A stretch of 64,000 nt of DNA. It comes from JAKVCB01 sp963578605. GTDB lineage: Bacteria; Planctomycetota; Planctomycetia; Pirellulales; Lacipirellulaceae. Below are positions 18,401 through 26,822 of this stretch, piece by piece; the first letter of the stretch is position 1; every line of letters begins with the position of its first letter. The DNA is taken from positions 29,396 to 93,395 of the forward strand of contig CAUZEA010000009.1 of the NCBI GenBank assembly GCA_963578605.1, written 5' to 3'. The notes below the pieces were generated by a model that had not been told where the DNA came from, searched no databases, and was given only the letters and a program-made list of their open reading frames with translations. The position numbers were made by a program, and so were the translations under genes.

Positions 18401-18916
18401 TGGTTCGGTCCGCTTTTTGGTGAGCGGATCGGTTTGTAGCCGCGGCGCTCCGGTGGTCACGGGCTTTTCGATTTCTTGGTGAACGGGGCTCGTCTGTGGT
18501 GACTGGATCACGAATTCTTTCGTGCGGTTTGTTTCGAGAGGTTGTTCGGCGGGGTTGGTTTTTGCGGGTTCATCCGCTTTGACGGCGAATTGCAGTTTAA
18601 GATCGCAAAGGAAAATGCCCAGACCGATGTGGGCTATCAGACTGATTACAAAACAGAGCCGCAGCCGGCGTGAATTCTTGGTGTTGGCGACGTTCACTGC
18701 CCATAGTGAAAGTCCTGTGAGCAGGCCAACCGCCAGAAGCTGTACCCAACCGTTGGCCCAGGGGCTCGGATTGTCAAATCCGCCGTGGGCCAGAACAATC
18801 AAGACGAGGGCAGTTCCCAGCAGGCAGATTGCGACCCGAATTGGCCAAACCTGATCGTCAAAGTACTGTGGTTGGCGCAAGTCCAACGTACGGATCTGGC
18901 GAATACTCGGTGCCAT
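15434..18916 (-). CDS. Giant membrane protein: 3 TM helices, ~680-residue disordered linker, alpha-toroid end
   Basis: The 1160-residue product has three parts. Residues about 26-44, 57-76 and 87-105 are membrane helices. About 110-795 is a P/S/T/R/Q-rich, repeat-free, presumably disordered linker. From about 796 to the end is a helical domain of the prenyltransferase/squalene-oxidase-repeat (alpha/alpha toroid) type, with repeats such as ALDYLRKTQHPERGGWRY and HGIASLALCEV. It is the last gene of a minus-strand run after ExbB-like and ExbD-like genes. TonB and TolA also combine a membrane anchor, a long proline-rich spacer and a terminal periplasmic domain, so I infer a TonB/TolA-like transducer role. 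That is unproven: catalytic residues for terpene chemistry are not evident, and a scaffold or cell-surface role is equally possible. Confidence 0.8.
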   Translation of the reverse strand: MAPSIRQIRTLDLRQPQYFDDQVWPIRVAICLLGTALVLIVLAHGGFDNPSPWANGWVQLLAVGLLTGLSLWAVNVANTKNSRRLRLCFVISLIAHIGLGIFLCDLKLQFAVKADEPAKTNPAEQPLETNRTKEFVIQSPQTSPVHQEIEKPVTTGAPRLQTDPLTKKRTEPKPLPKSDASPDTQIPLRPHHVHRQEPQQAVARRAETPSDRSRRDTPPAALNTPQPEELADSSAAPDRVAPTAVPSSSTIQRATVTGPQPSVSIRQVGSADPSLQATVLRERRPRQQETSPDRPRTSIARRQRQQSPATPNLAGQIARQEPAVILPPSPSEQPRPRMEQTSRSNATSPFVKPVPADAIPDTVATIPSQVIPQQLLSEALPTLAHDSTRSRERERVALVIPVETKPITEKLAETASTRSRKIQTLEPTHVVVSRSVQPEVHMVSPTNPVAKSAPVNLGKPIRVQPTPIVQANSPGLRPHKARGSSSPHKRKLTQVATAGTEPIKDVTSPEAADDQGGGAPLAKQSPAAAAGSTMARSATSVATEQIVQHGAATNATVGQLSSTPIPLRRRATTLAGLRSGGGSAEPRRSRGPQPTASLKTTAPSLVTLTRDNTRSASTPTTQLGNLPDTPIGLPQETADRLVNNPTETPSSTNFDDTGSSAAAPNQLATSAGEGSPETGADSGQSMPIASGKTGLAGGATELQTTLRRRTGPLPVLINQPEGAGGLLTTPARAIGVPDRRAQRQAELAHTASSRLIRKRVGHRPAISGKARVPAAAFSQRGRRQEDQPGDYEGGPSAKTEAAIELGLEFLAKLQLPTGQWRFDNLVAAGDTPADNAPALRAEGAATGLALLAFLGAGYDHYDEKYQQPVQNGLEYLIQIQNDSGEIFPQTGSSQSEVIRFYSHGIASLALCEVVGMTGDERIREPAQRALDYLRKTQHPERGGWRYVPRVNADLSVTGWQLMALRSGQLAGLDVDNATYDRVNNLLEACREQGNGQARFRYNPWASTTNPRTLHGRKPSTVMTAVGLLGQLYLGQNRDNSRMQRGADHLLENLPEIGLSETPAPTGTLGNPLRDTYYWYYATQVMFHMGGDYWKAWNVRLHPLLVESQTITGPLAGSWHPQQPVPDKWARYGGRLYVTTMNLLSLEVYYRHLPLYEMTAR

Positions 18917-18969
18917 AAAAACAAGGGGGCTGGGAGAATAAATCGAATGCCGTGGTCTTTGGCGGCTGG

Positions 18970-19377
18970 TTATTCTGTCGCAATGCTGTAATTACGAATA
19001 TTTGCTTTGTTGCATGCATTCATGACTGCCACCACGTGCCGCGTTCGTGAGTCTTCATCGGCTCGGATCATTACCCGCTGACGGCCCGGGTTTGCCTGAT
19101 ACGCGGTGGTCAGGAACGCCTCCACTTCGGCTGCATCCAATTCTTTTCCGTCCACGAAGTAGAGACCCTCGGGAGTCACGGTCACGAAAATGTCTTTCCC
19201 TTTGAAGGTTGTCGGTTGTGCCGCGCTAGCCTGGGGGAGATTGACATCCATGTCGCGTTCTTCTTGCTCAAAACGGGTTGTTACGAGGAAAAAGATCAAC
19301 AACAAAAACACCACGTCGATCAGAGGAGTGAGGCTGAGCGATCCAGCCGATGGCGATTTGCGTAGCGAAACTGGCAT
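18970..19377 (-). CDS. ExbD/TolR-family proton-channel partner
   Basis: This 135-residue protein has one N-terminal membrane helix SLTPLIDVVFLLLIFFLVTT (15-34) with the proton-path aspartate at 21, and a periplasmic ExbD/TolR domain. That domain includes the strand IFVTVTPEGLYFVDGKEL and the closing VMIRADEDSRTRHVVAVMNA, which is diagnostic. It works with an ExbB/TolQ channel to turn proton-motive force into movement of an envelope protein. It follows the ExbB-like gene by 88 bases and precedes the giant toroid protein by 53. No TonB or TolA gene is present; the neighbouring giant protein could fill that place. Confidence 0.93.
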   Translation of the reverse strand: MPVSLRKSPSAGSLSLTPLIDVVFLLLIFFLVTTRFEQEERDMDVNLPQASAAQPTTFKGKDIFVTVTPEGLYFVDGKELDAAEVEAFLTTAYQANPGRQRVMIRADEDSRTRHVVAVMNACNKANIRNYSIATE

Positions 19378-19465
19378 GATATCGGCACGTAGTGGAGGTG
19401 AGCCTTAGGCCCGGCTTATTCGCGAATTCGGAATCCCCGATCGGAAACTCAGAATGTGGTTTACT

Positions 19466-20452
19466 TCACGATGCTTTTGATTCGGCGTGTTGATGGGAAA
19501 GGTTTGCATCATGTCCGTGGGCCAGCGACTGCTGATCGACGCGCAGTTTGCCTTCGTATTTCTCGATCTGTGGGAGGAGTGAGCCCAGTAATTGCTCAAT
19601 TTCGCGGATCAAGTAGAGAATTCGGCCTTCGAACAAATGCGCCAGTACAGCCGCTGGGATTGCCACGGCAAGTCCCGCGAAGGTCGTGACGAGTGCAACG
19701 TAAATCCCTTCGGCCAGGGCCTGGCCTTTGTTGGAGCCGAGCGGCAAATTCGCCGTGACAAAAAACGACTGAATCATTCCCCAAACCGTACCCAACAATC
19801 CCAGCAGTGGGCTGATCGCCGCCGCCAGATTCAAGGTGCGGACTTTGGTATAAAGCCGGTCAGCCTCAACCTGAGATGCTTCGGCGACGGAATGTTCCAC
19901 TTCGCTAAGCGGGCGGCCAACTTTCAGCAGCATTGCCCGAATGACCGTTGCTGCGGCCGAAGGATACTTCTGGCACAGGCGGTAGGCCAGCCGCGGATCG
20001 AAGGTATCGCGATTGGCCATCTCTCCCAAACCGTCCACCAGGGCTTGAGGCAAGACCCGTGTCGTGCGCAGCCCCAGCATCCGTTCGATGCCGATCATCA
20101 CGACGATCACAGACATCACACCAATGGGCAGCATGAGCCAGCCCCCTTTGACGATCAGCCCGAGAAAAGGTATGGAACTTGAACTGCCGTCATCGCTCGA
20201 TTGCGAGGCAGTTTCGCTGAGCCGTTCAGCCGACGTTTGTTCGTTAAGCGATTCTTCGGCTTGCGCATCGCCAGGGCTTGGTTGCTCTTGTTGCCCATAA
20301 ATTGGTCTGCTTGTTCCAACCAACAAGAGACAGGCAGCGCAACCAATAACCGTGCCGGCCAGCCAGGTGACTGGAAGGCGGATGTTGGTCGTCTTGGAGA
20401 TGCCTGCCGCGGCGTTGCGCTGCTGGCAAGCAATAGGTAATGTTGAAGTCAT
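19466..20452 (-). CDS. ExbB/TolQ/MotA-family proton channel with N-terminal extension
   Basis: The 328-residue product has a signal-like or anchor segment near 25-48 (LPVTWLAGTVIGCAACLLLV), then an S/E/Q-rich stretch. The channel core follows: GGWLMLPIGVMSVIVVMIGI, a cytoplasmic loop, then ISPLLGLLGTVWGMIQSFF and ALVTTFAGLAVAIPAAVLAH, the paired helices of the ExbB/TolQ family. The ATG at 20452 overlaps the stop of the preceding TPR gene as ATGA, pointing to translational coupling, so I prefer it over the longer open frame to 20593. The extra N-terminal segment before the channel is typical of large planctomycete ExbB proteins. It pairs with the ExbD-like gene downstream. Confidence 0.92.
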   Translation of the reverse strand: MTSTLPIACQQRNAAAGISKTTNIRLPVTWLAGTVIGCAACLLLVGTSRPIYGQQEQPSPGDAQAEESLNEQTSAERLSETASQSSDDGSSSSIPFLGLIVKGGWLMLPIGVMSVIVVMIGIERMLGLRTTRVLPQALVDGLGEMANRDTFDPRLAYRLCQKYPSAAATVIRAMLLKVGRPLSEVEHSVAEASQVEADRLYTKVRTLNLAAAISPLLGLLGTVWGMIQSFFVTANLPLGSNKGQALAEGIYVALVTTFAGLAVAIPAAVLAHLFEGRILYLIREIEQLLGSLLPQIEKYEGKLRVDQQSLAHGHDANLSHQHAESKAS

Positions 20453-23400
20453 TGTAACTTGTTCTGTGCGTGGGTCGCTTTCTCGCTGTTGGAAAAACGT
20501 TCTATGAGCTCGCGGTAGAGCTTGTGGGCAGACTTGGTGCGGCCTGTCTGTTCCAGGCAGCGGGCCGCTTCGAACATCGCCTCGGCTTGCCAATGGTGAA
20601 ATTCCGGCAGGGCTTGTTTTTCACCGTAACCGTCAAATACCCGAAAGAACATCCGTACAGCCGCATCATACCGTTTCTCGCCAAAGTGAACCTCACCGAT
20701 CATAAACTGGCTACGGGCGCCCAGGACAGACTGGTTGCGATTGGCAATTTGTTCAAATAGTGGCAGAGCTTCATCGAGACGGCCAAGATTGTACATTGCC
20801 CACCCCAATTCGTACCGCGCTTCGTCGACCGTCTCGGCCGCGGGATGTTCACGGATGCAACGCTCAAGTAGTTCTAAACTGGTGTCCCACTGCTCTATCT
20901 GGCTGGCTGCCTGCCCCGCATGCAGCAGGGAAATAGCCATCAAAGGCTTGTTCGTGTTCGCCTTGGGCAATTCTTCAGAAAAAAGACGCAGAGCCTCGGG
21001 GTAGTTTTTGCTTTGAAAATTCGCTTCGGCGATCATCAAGCGGGCATCGGCGACCAGGTTGCCGTCGGGAAAGGCTTCGACTTGGCGCCCGAAACCTGCC
21101 TTCGCCTGGTCATGGTTCCCTTGGTGGAAATGGGACCAGCTTTGTTTGTGGATGGCCTTTTCCCGGAGTTGGTTTGTGGTTGCCTTGGCTTCTGCCTGAG
21201 AAAAGCTGTGGATGGCAGCGTGGGCGTCGTCGGCAGCGTATTGGGACTCGCCCACGCGGTACCAACATTCGGCCGCCAGCGGGCTGGTCGGATAGTTTTC
21301 TGCCAGTTGGCGGAACAGGGCCGTGGCGTCGCCTTGCCCACCATCGTGTCGTGCCCAGGCCAGTTCGTAGAGGACCTGGTCGGCTGCCGCAAACTTGGGA
21401 TGTTGCTTGAGAATTGATCGATAGGTTTGTTCCGCATTGCCATACTGTTTTAAGCTTGCCTGCGAGAGGCCACGGAGATAGATGGCGTTGGACATGGCAT
21501 CACGGTCGGGATTGGTTTTCAAAAAGGCATCGACGTCTTTGAGCGCGGCTGCAGGCTGATCCAACTTATGCAGTACATTTGCCCGCATCAAGTAGCCTTG
21601 ACGGGCGGCTTCATGCTGTGGGTGAGCCGTCAGCAGTTGGTCAAGTGAGTTCTTGGCGTTCTGGTCTTCTCCCGTGTTGCTCTGCAGGCGGGCAAGGGCG
21701 AGCAAGGCGACCGGCAGCAACTCGCTGTGGGGCTTGGTGTCGAGCAACAAGCGATAGGTACTTTTGGCCTGGGCAGAGTCTCCCAGGGCCAAACGGGCTG
21801 CGGCCAGCTGCAACAAAACGTCATCGGCCTGCTCCCAAGCGGGGGTCGACGACGCCACTTGGCCAAGCACATCGACTGCTTGTTCGGAGGCGCCCGTTGC
21901 CTGACATGCCTTACCCAGCAACAGCCCTGCTTCCGCACGCAATGGCCCCTCCGGCAGAGTGTTCCATCGTGGTTCAAGGAACTCGATGATTTCAGGCCAC
22001 TGCTGGGCGAGCGCGTAGGCAACCGCCAACCGCACGGTCCAGTTGGCATGCTCTTCACTTTCGGGGTAGCGATCGATCAACTGCCGAAATTTCTCTGCGG
22101 CTGCCGTAGTCTCGCCAAGTTGGAGCTCTGTTTCGGCTCGAATATTCAACACGTCGGGGGTCAGGTTGTGCTCGGGGAAGTTCTGGAGGAACTGGCCCGA
22201 CTGTTTTTTTGCGGTTGGGTAATCGGCCTGGGCGAATGCGGAATGGGCTGCCAGGTACCTGGCCTCCGGAGCGATGGCGTGCTGGACATGTTGATTGGCA
22301 ATATTGGCGTAGGCTTCGATCGCATCGCCGCGTCGATCGGTGATCGACAGCAGCACATCGGCACGATCCATTGCGAGGGTGATGCTTGTTTCGGTGTTGG
22401 GCCCGGCAGCAAGGGCTGCCTCGACGGTGGCAAGCGCCTCGGCCGGTTGCTCCAAGCGGATCAAGGCGCGTGTCAGCCAATGGGATGCCTCGGCCGATGC
22501 TTCACCACCTGCTGCCTGGGCTTGCCTGAGACATTCCACCGCAGCCGGATCGTCACCCTCGAGGTAGTGGCACTTTCCGGCTGCCAGCTTGGCCGTGCCG
22601 ATCAGGTCGGATTCAGGAAAGCGGCTTTCGAGGGCCCGGTAAAGTTTCCCAGCTCCGGCATAGTCGCCCAGGTCGTATCGGCAGACCGCCTGCTGCTGGA
22701 GTGCGTAGTCGGCATCGGGAAATTCTGCATGGGCGGCCACTTGGGCAAAATGCTTCTCGGCCGCTTGGGCATTGCCTGCGGCAAGCAATATTTCGCCCGT
22801 TCGCAGAGTCACCTCGGTGGTCAGTTCGTGCTGCGGGTAGTCGGAGAGAAATTTTGCAAAAATTGGTGCCGCCTCGGCCGGTTTGTTGGACTCTTGTTGC
22901 GCTACCCCCATTCCGTAGAGTGCCTGAGGTCGCAAGGGATGCTGTCGATACCGTTCCAAAAAAGGTTGGTACGACGCGGTGGCTTCGGCCAGTTGGCCGA
23001 GAGCGTAAAGGGCTTCGGCCCGATAGAAGCAGGCTTGTGGTGCGAGGGGGCCGTCAGGAAACTTTTCGAGTTGTTTCGAGAGGGTTTCGATCGCTTGCTG
23101 TTGGATTTGGACAACCTGGCTGTCCGAATCGGGGTTACCCGCTTGGGCCAGGTTGTAACGGGCCAGGCCAAGATTGGCGTAAGTTTCTTCCAGCAGTTCA
23201 AAGTTCGGGTAGCCTCTGGTGACGTCGGTGAATTCGGTCTCTGCTGCCGCATACTGCTGCAATTGAAACAGGCACACACCACGATAATGGCGGGCTTTGG
23301 CCGCCAACGGGTCTTCGCCGAACTGTTGTAAAAAAGCGGCCCATTCGTCCGCCGCCAGGTCGTAGAGTTCGCGATTTTGCAGGGCAACGGCGTTGCGATA

Positions 23401-23562
23401 CAGCCGAGTGGCTTGGGGGTCCGATTGGGCGGGGTCCGATTGGGCGGGGTTCGATTCCTGAGACCATGCCGCAGGCCCGGCAGCCCCCAGAAGGAGGATG
23501 ACCAGCACCAATACCGCTGAAAAAAAACAGGGTTGGGGGAGGGTTTTTGTCAAAGATTGCAT
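20449..23562 (-). CDS. Large secreted/anchored TPR-repeat protein
   Basis: The 1037-residue product begins with a signal peptide or anchor (FFSAVLVLVILLLGAAGPAAWSQ, about 14-34). A duplicated SDPAQ pentapeptide follows, encoded by two copies of a 15-base unit. The rest is a long array of tetratricopeptide repeats such as ADEWAAFLQQFGEDPLAAKA and LYRALESRFPESDLIGTAKL. The pattern of an aspartate/proline turn every 34-37 residues matches the YbgF/CpoB and BamD-like tol-linked TPR proteins, but it is several times longer. I chose the ATG at 23562 because it directly precedes the signal peptide. Its stop overlaps the ExbB-like start, so the four genes down to 15434 form one unit, with this protein as the likely periplasmic scaffold. 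Confidence 0.9.
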   Translation of the reverse strand: MQSLTKTLPQPCFFSAVLVLVILLLGAAGPAAWSQESNPAQSDPAQSDPQATRLYRNAVALQNRELYDLAADEWAAFLQQFGEDPLAAKARHYRGVCLFQLQQYAAAETEFTDVTRGYPNFELLEETYANLGLARYNLAQAGNPDSDSQVVQIQQQAIETLSKQLEKFPDGPLAPQACFYRAEALYALGQLAEATASYQPFLERYRQHPLRPQALYGMGVAQQESNKPAEAAPIFAKFLSDYPQHELTTEVTLRTGEILLAAGNAQAAEKHFAQVAAHAEFPDADYALQQQAVCRYDLGDYAGAGKLYRALESRFPESDLIGTAKLAAGKCHYLEGDDPAAVECLRQAQAAGGEASAEASHWLTRALIRLEQPAEALATVEAALAAGPNTETSITLAMDRADVLLSITDRRGDAIEAYANIANQHVQHAIAPEARYLAAHSAFAQADYPTAKKQSGQFLQNFPEHNLTPDVLNIRAETELQLGETTAAAEKFRQLIDRYPESEEHANWTVRLAVAYALAQQWPEIIEFLEPRWNTLPEGPLRAEAGLLLGKACQATGASEQAVDVLGQVASSTPAWEQADDVLLQLAAARLALGDSAQAKSTYRLLLDTKPHSELLPVALLALARLQSNTGEDQNAKNSLDQLLTAHPQHEAARQGYLMRANVLHKLDQPAAALKDVDAFLKTNPDRDAMSNAIYLRGLSQASLKQYGNAEQTYRSILKQHPKFAAADQVLYELAWARHDGGQGDATALFRQLAENYPTSPLAAECWYRVGESQYAADDAHAAIHSFSQAEAKATTNQLREKAIHKQSWSHFHQGNHDQAKAGFGRQVEAFPDGNLVADARLMIAEANFQSKNYPEALRLFSEELPKANTNKPLMAISLLHAGQAASQIEQWDTSLELLERCIREHPAAETVDEARYELGWAMYNLGRLDEALPLFEQIANRNQSVLGARSQFMIGEVHFGEKRYDAAVRMFFRVFDGYGEKQALPEFHHWQAEAMFEAARCLEQTGRTKSAHKLYRELIERFSNSEKATHAQNKLQ

Positions 23563-23584
23563 GGTGCCTCGCAACTCGTGATTC

Positions 23585-23650
23585 GGGGTCAACAACGGTC
23601 GATTCGGGGTTAACAACGAATTATCGTCTTGGGGCTAACAACGAATTATC
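23585..23650. repeat. Imperfect tandem repeat in a divergent promoter region
   Basis: Two 20-base copies, starting at 23606 and 23631 (GGGGYTAACAACGAATTATC), differ at one base and are spaced 25 bases apart. A partial third copy (GGGGTCAACAACG) begins at 23585. They lie just upstream of the TPR gene start and opposite the epimerase, where a regulator could bind. This is seen directly; function is unknown. Confidence 0.7.
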
Positions 23651-23791
23651 ACCGAGCGGCCATTGAATGCCACCCGAACTCGTCCCCCTTGACCCAAATC
23701 ACTGCGGTTGCTGCTAGCAAAGCGAGTACCTATTATTTGGACAGCTCGCCCAATTTGCCGTCTTCCCTTGCCGACCGGGCTGGAAACTGAC

Positions 23792-24802
23792 TTGTCGACT
23801 AGCGATTCCTTCATCGTCCAACGCACGCTGATTACCGGTGGGGCCGGTTTCATTGGGAGTCATCTGGCCCAGTTGCTGCTCGAGCAAGGTCGGCAGGTGA
23901 CGGTTGTCGATGATGAGTCAACCGGTTCCAGGTCCAATTTGGCCCCGCTCATCGACCACCCAGCGTTTGCCTACTTCCAAGGTAGTGTAACCGATCCCGC
24001 ACTTATGGGGAAACTGGTCGAAGATGCCGACGAGATTTATCATCTTGCCGCTTCGGTGGGGGTGCAGCGGATCGTCGACACGCCGATCGAGTCGATTGAG
24101 CGTAATATCGCCCCGGTGGAGATGCTCCTGTCGAAGTTGCTCGACCAGTACAAGGCGGGCCGGCCGTTGAAGCTTTTCCTGGCCAGCAGCAGTGAAGTCT
24201 ACGGAAACAATCCGAAGTCAACCTGGACCGAACAGGACAATCTTGTGTTTGGCCCCACGACTTGCTTGCGGTGGTCGTACGGGGCCGCCAAGGCGGTCGA
24301 TGAATTCCTGGGTCTGGCGTACCACCGGCAACATCGGTTACCTGTCGTGATTGGCCGCTTTTTCAACGTGGTGGGACCCCGCCAGACGGGCCAATACGGC
24401 ATGGTCCTCCCGCGGCTGGTGGAGCGGGCCCTGGCCGGAAAACGACCCGTGGTCCACGACGACGGGGCGCAGGTACGATGCTTTGCCCATGTTGAGGATG
24501 TGTGTCGGGCGACCGTCCAATTAATGAATGTTCCGAGTACCGCCGGTGAGGTTTTTAACATTGGTAGCGACCAGCCGATTTCGATCGGCGCGCTGGCCCA
24601 AAAAGTGATCGAGGCGGTAGATCCGACACTCACGATCCAATATCAACCTTACGCGGAAGCCTATTCTGACGATTTTCAAGATGTCCGTTGCCGTGTGCCC
24701 GATTTGACAAAACTTCGTCAAACGATCGATTTTGAGCCGAAATTCGATTTAAACGCGATAATTCACGAGGTTATTGCGTGGCAGGCAGCCGGCCCCCGGT
24801 GA
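23792..24802 (+). CDS. NAD-dependent nucleotide-sugar epimerase/dehydratase
   Basis: This is an extended short-chain dehydrogenase. It shows the Rossmann loop TLITGGAGFIGSH, the serine-containing strand LFLASSSEVYG, the catalytic YxxxK as YGAAK, and the family tail GEVFNIGSDQPISIGALAQKV. The set fits UDP-glucose 4-epimerase, UDP-glucuronate decarboxylase and dTDP-glucose dehydratase relatives; substrate cannot be told from sequence. The start is uncertain. The domain begins about 10 residues after a TTG at 23792, and the frame is open to an ATG at 23708 that would add an unusual N-terminal stretch. It is divergent from the TPR gene and likely supplies sugars for envelope polysaccharide. Confidence 0.88.
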   Translation: MSTSDSFIVQRTLITGGAGFIGSHLAQLLLEQGRQVTVVDDESTGSRSNLAPLIDHPAFAYFQGSVTDPALMGKLVEDADEIYHLAASVGVQRIVDTPIESIERNIAPVEMLLSKLLDQYKAGRPLKLFLASSSEVYGNNPKSTWTEQDNLVFGPTTCLRWSYGAAKAVDEFLGLAYHRQHRLPVVIGRFFNVVGPRQTGQYGMVLPRLVERALAGKRPVVHDDGAQVRCFAHVEDVCRATVQLMNVPSTAGEVFNIGSDQPISIGALAQKVIEAVDPTLTIQYQPYAEAYSDDFQDVRCRVPDLTKLRQTIDFEPKFDLNAIIHEVIAWQAAGPR

Positions 24803-24816
24803 GTTCCGGGCCGGGG
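24789..24816 (+). terminator. GC-rich hairpin at the epimerase stop codon
   Basis: CCGGCCCCCGG (24789-24799) and CCGGGCCGGGG (24806-24816) pair with a small bulge. The loop contains the epimerase TGA stop. Only three T residues follow, so intrinsic termination would be weak. Confidence 0.35.
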
Positions 24817-24930
24817 TTTGGGCGGCGGTTACCGTGATTGACACCTGAGTGGCCGTAAAGTGCAATAATATAAGGGAGCCTGGCTGGCGGTAGGGGCTGC
24901 ACCGGCCAGCAGCGAGAGGAGTGCAATTTC

Positions 24931-26739
24931 ATGTCGCGCAGAATGACTGCCTGTCGAGGCATCACCCTGGTTGAGATGCTCATCGCAATGGCGATTACGC
25001 TCGTGATGATCGGCGCGGTCGTGACGATTTTTGCCAATGTCACCGGCAGCGTACAAAAACGCCGCGCCACGATCGAGATGAGTGGCCAGCTCCGCCACGC
25101 CCGCAACGTTCTGCAGCGCGACCTGGCCGGGGCGACCTGTCCGGCGGTGACCTGGCAGCGACCAGAGTCGAACCACGGCTACCTGGAAATCATCGAAGGG
25201 CCCCTGACCGATGCCAACCCCACTGCCTTGATTCAGGATCTTGATAACGATGGTGAGTTTGACGTCGTTAAGATTGATCCTACCGTTTCGCTCTTGCCCC
25301 GCAACAATCTGTTCGAGGATGTCGACAACAACGACAGCATCAGTGATGCCGAGCGGGAAGATCACATGAAGCATGCCGACAGCCTGGTCCCTGGTGGGCT
25401 GGGCGATGCCGATGACATTCTCATGCTCACGGTTCGTAACGAACAGGAGCCCTTTGTGGGCCGTGTACCCGATCCGGCCAATCCGCAATCGAACCTTACC
25501 ATCGAGTCACCACTGGCTGAAGTGGTGTGGTTTGCCGTCGAGAACCCACCCAATACGGGCGCCGCGGATGGATTTTTTGGCGAACCCGGTTTGCGAACTA
25601 TCTACCGCCGGGCGCTGCTGATTGCACCCTGGGCGCCACCCTACCAGGATGGCCAGCCGGGTGTCATGCGGCTGCTTGACGATGTTGGCAGGACTGAAGT
25701 TCCCAAGGCACTGGCTGCGTTGATTGCGTTTCAAGAACAGTACGACCTTTCGGTCCGCCTGCAGTGGGATCCCCAGCTCGTGAGGTGGAAGATCGTGGCC
25801 AACACGCTGGCGGATCTGACCCGGCGGGAAAACCGTTACGAGCACCACAACTACCGGGCGGACCAATCGGATCGAAAATTTCCCTTCGCCGTGATTTCAG
25901 CCGGCATGGAGCACCCAGATCCTCAGGTGCAATTTCAGCCCTCCTCCTCAGGCTCAGGAGCGACAGCTACTGCAGAACTGCGTTCGGCATCCGTGAATTT
26001 CAACGGTACCGATTTCCCCTTCATTGATTTCGTTAACGCTTACAGGGTGACCAACCCGGGTGGTGGCTATGCATCCCGCCCGTTTTGCTATTTACAGGGC
26101 GGATCACCTGCCACGGCCCGGGCGATCCTCAATGACAACGGCGCAGTGGTCCACGTAGTACGCGGGTTAGCTCCCCTCTGGGGAAAACGTCGGGGCGAAG
26201 ACGTGATGCTTACCGACGCGTTGGCGTTTGACCTGCGGCTGTTCGATCCGGGCGCCCCCTTGTTCCTGGAGCCAAGTACTGAGACGGTGCTGGCCCCCTC
26301 GGACATTGGTTGGGCACGAGCTGCGGCGGGTATGATGCCGTTGGTGGAGTTGGTGGGTCAGGGCGCCTATGTCGATGCTGGCTATGGCCTCAATGTGGTA
26401 GTTTCGGGGCCTACACCTATGGCCCCGTGGTTTGCCGAGCCCAGGTGGACCCCTGATCGGGTTGGGAATCCCCTTGCGCCAGGGTATTCGCTGTACGATA
26501 CCTGGTCGTTCCACTACGAAAACAATGGTTTGAATGAGGATGGAGATAACCTGGTTGACGAGGGCACCAATGGGTTTGATGATGACTTGGTATATGGTGT
26601 CGACGACGTCAGTGAACGCGAAACGATGCCACCCTACGACCGTTCCTTGAGAGCCATGCAGGTCAAGCTGCGGATCTTCGAACTCGACACGCAGCAAATC
26701 CGCGAGGTGACCGTTGGCCAACATTTCGCCCCCGAGTAA
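24931..26739 (+). CDS. Type II secretion/type IV pilus pseudopilin-like protein
   Basis: This 602-residue product opens with a prepilin signal: a short basic leader, then CRGITLVEMLIAMAITLVMI, with the glycine cleavage site, the +5 glutamate and the hydrophobic spine (about 10-33). Prepilin peptidase would cut after that glycine and methylate the new N-terminus. The rest is a large secreted domain with a GFDDDLVYGVDDV acidic segment. At about 600 residues it is far longer than a major pilin and is best described as a PilW/GspJ-like minor pseudopilin. No assembly ATPase or secretin is adjacent. It starts 128 bases after the epimerase, with a possible TTGACA element at 24838 but no well-placed minus-10 box. 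Confidence 0.8.
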   Translation: MSRRMTACRGITLVEMLIAMAITLVMIGAVVTIFANVTGSVQKRRATIEMSGQLRHARNVLQRDLAGATCPAVTWQRPESNHGYLEIIEGPLTDANPTALIQDLDNDGEFDVVKIDPTVSLLPRNNLFEDVDNNDSISDAEREDHMKHADSLVPGGLGDADDILMLTVRNEQEPFVGRVPDPANPQSNLTIESPLAEVVWFAVENPPNTGAADGFFGEPGLRTIYRRALLIAPWAPPYQDGQPGVMRLLDDVGRTEVPKALAALIAFQEQYDLSVRLQWDPQLVRWKIVANTLADLTRRENRYEHHNYRADQSDRKFPFAVISAGMEHPDPQVQFQPSSSGSGATATAELRSASVNFNGTDFPFIDFVNAYRVTNPGGGYASRPFCYLQGGSPATARAILNDNGAVVHVVRGLAPLWGKRRGEDVMLTDALAFDLRLFDPGAPLFLEPSTETVLAPSDIGWARAAAGMMPLVELVGQGAYVDAGYGLNVVVSGPTPMAPWFAEPRWTPDRVGNPLAPGYSLYDTWSFHYENNGLNEDGDNLVDEGTNGFDDDLVYGVDDVSERETMPPYDRSLRAMQVKLRIFELDTQQIREVTVGQHFAPE

Positions 26740-26822
26740 GTCCGGTGAGATCGGTTGAGCCCGTCGCTGGCCAAAGGTCCAACTATCGATGGCGTGCCGA
26801 GGCACACGGAGCAACAGCCCAA

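Noticed and set aside
21727..23331. Plus-strand open frame of 534 codons
   Set aside because: It is antisense to the TPR gene, whose repeats are unmistakable. The opposite strand of such repeats stays open by composition.
23440..23465. GGTTCGATTCC, resembling a tRNA T-arm
   Set aside because: No acceptor, D or anticodon stems surround it, and it lies inside the TPR coding frame, in a duplicated SDPAQ segment.
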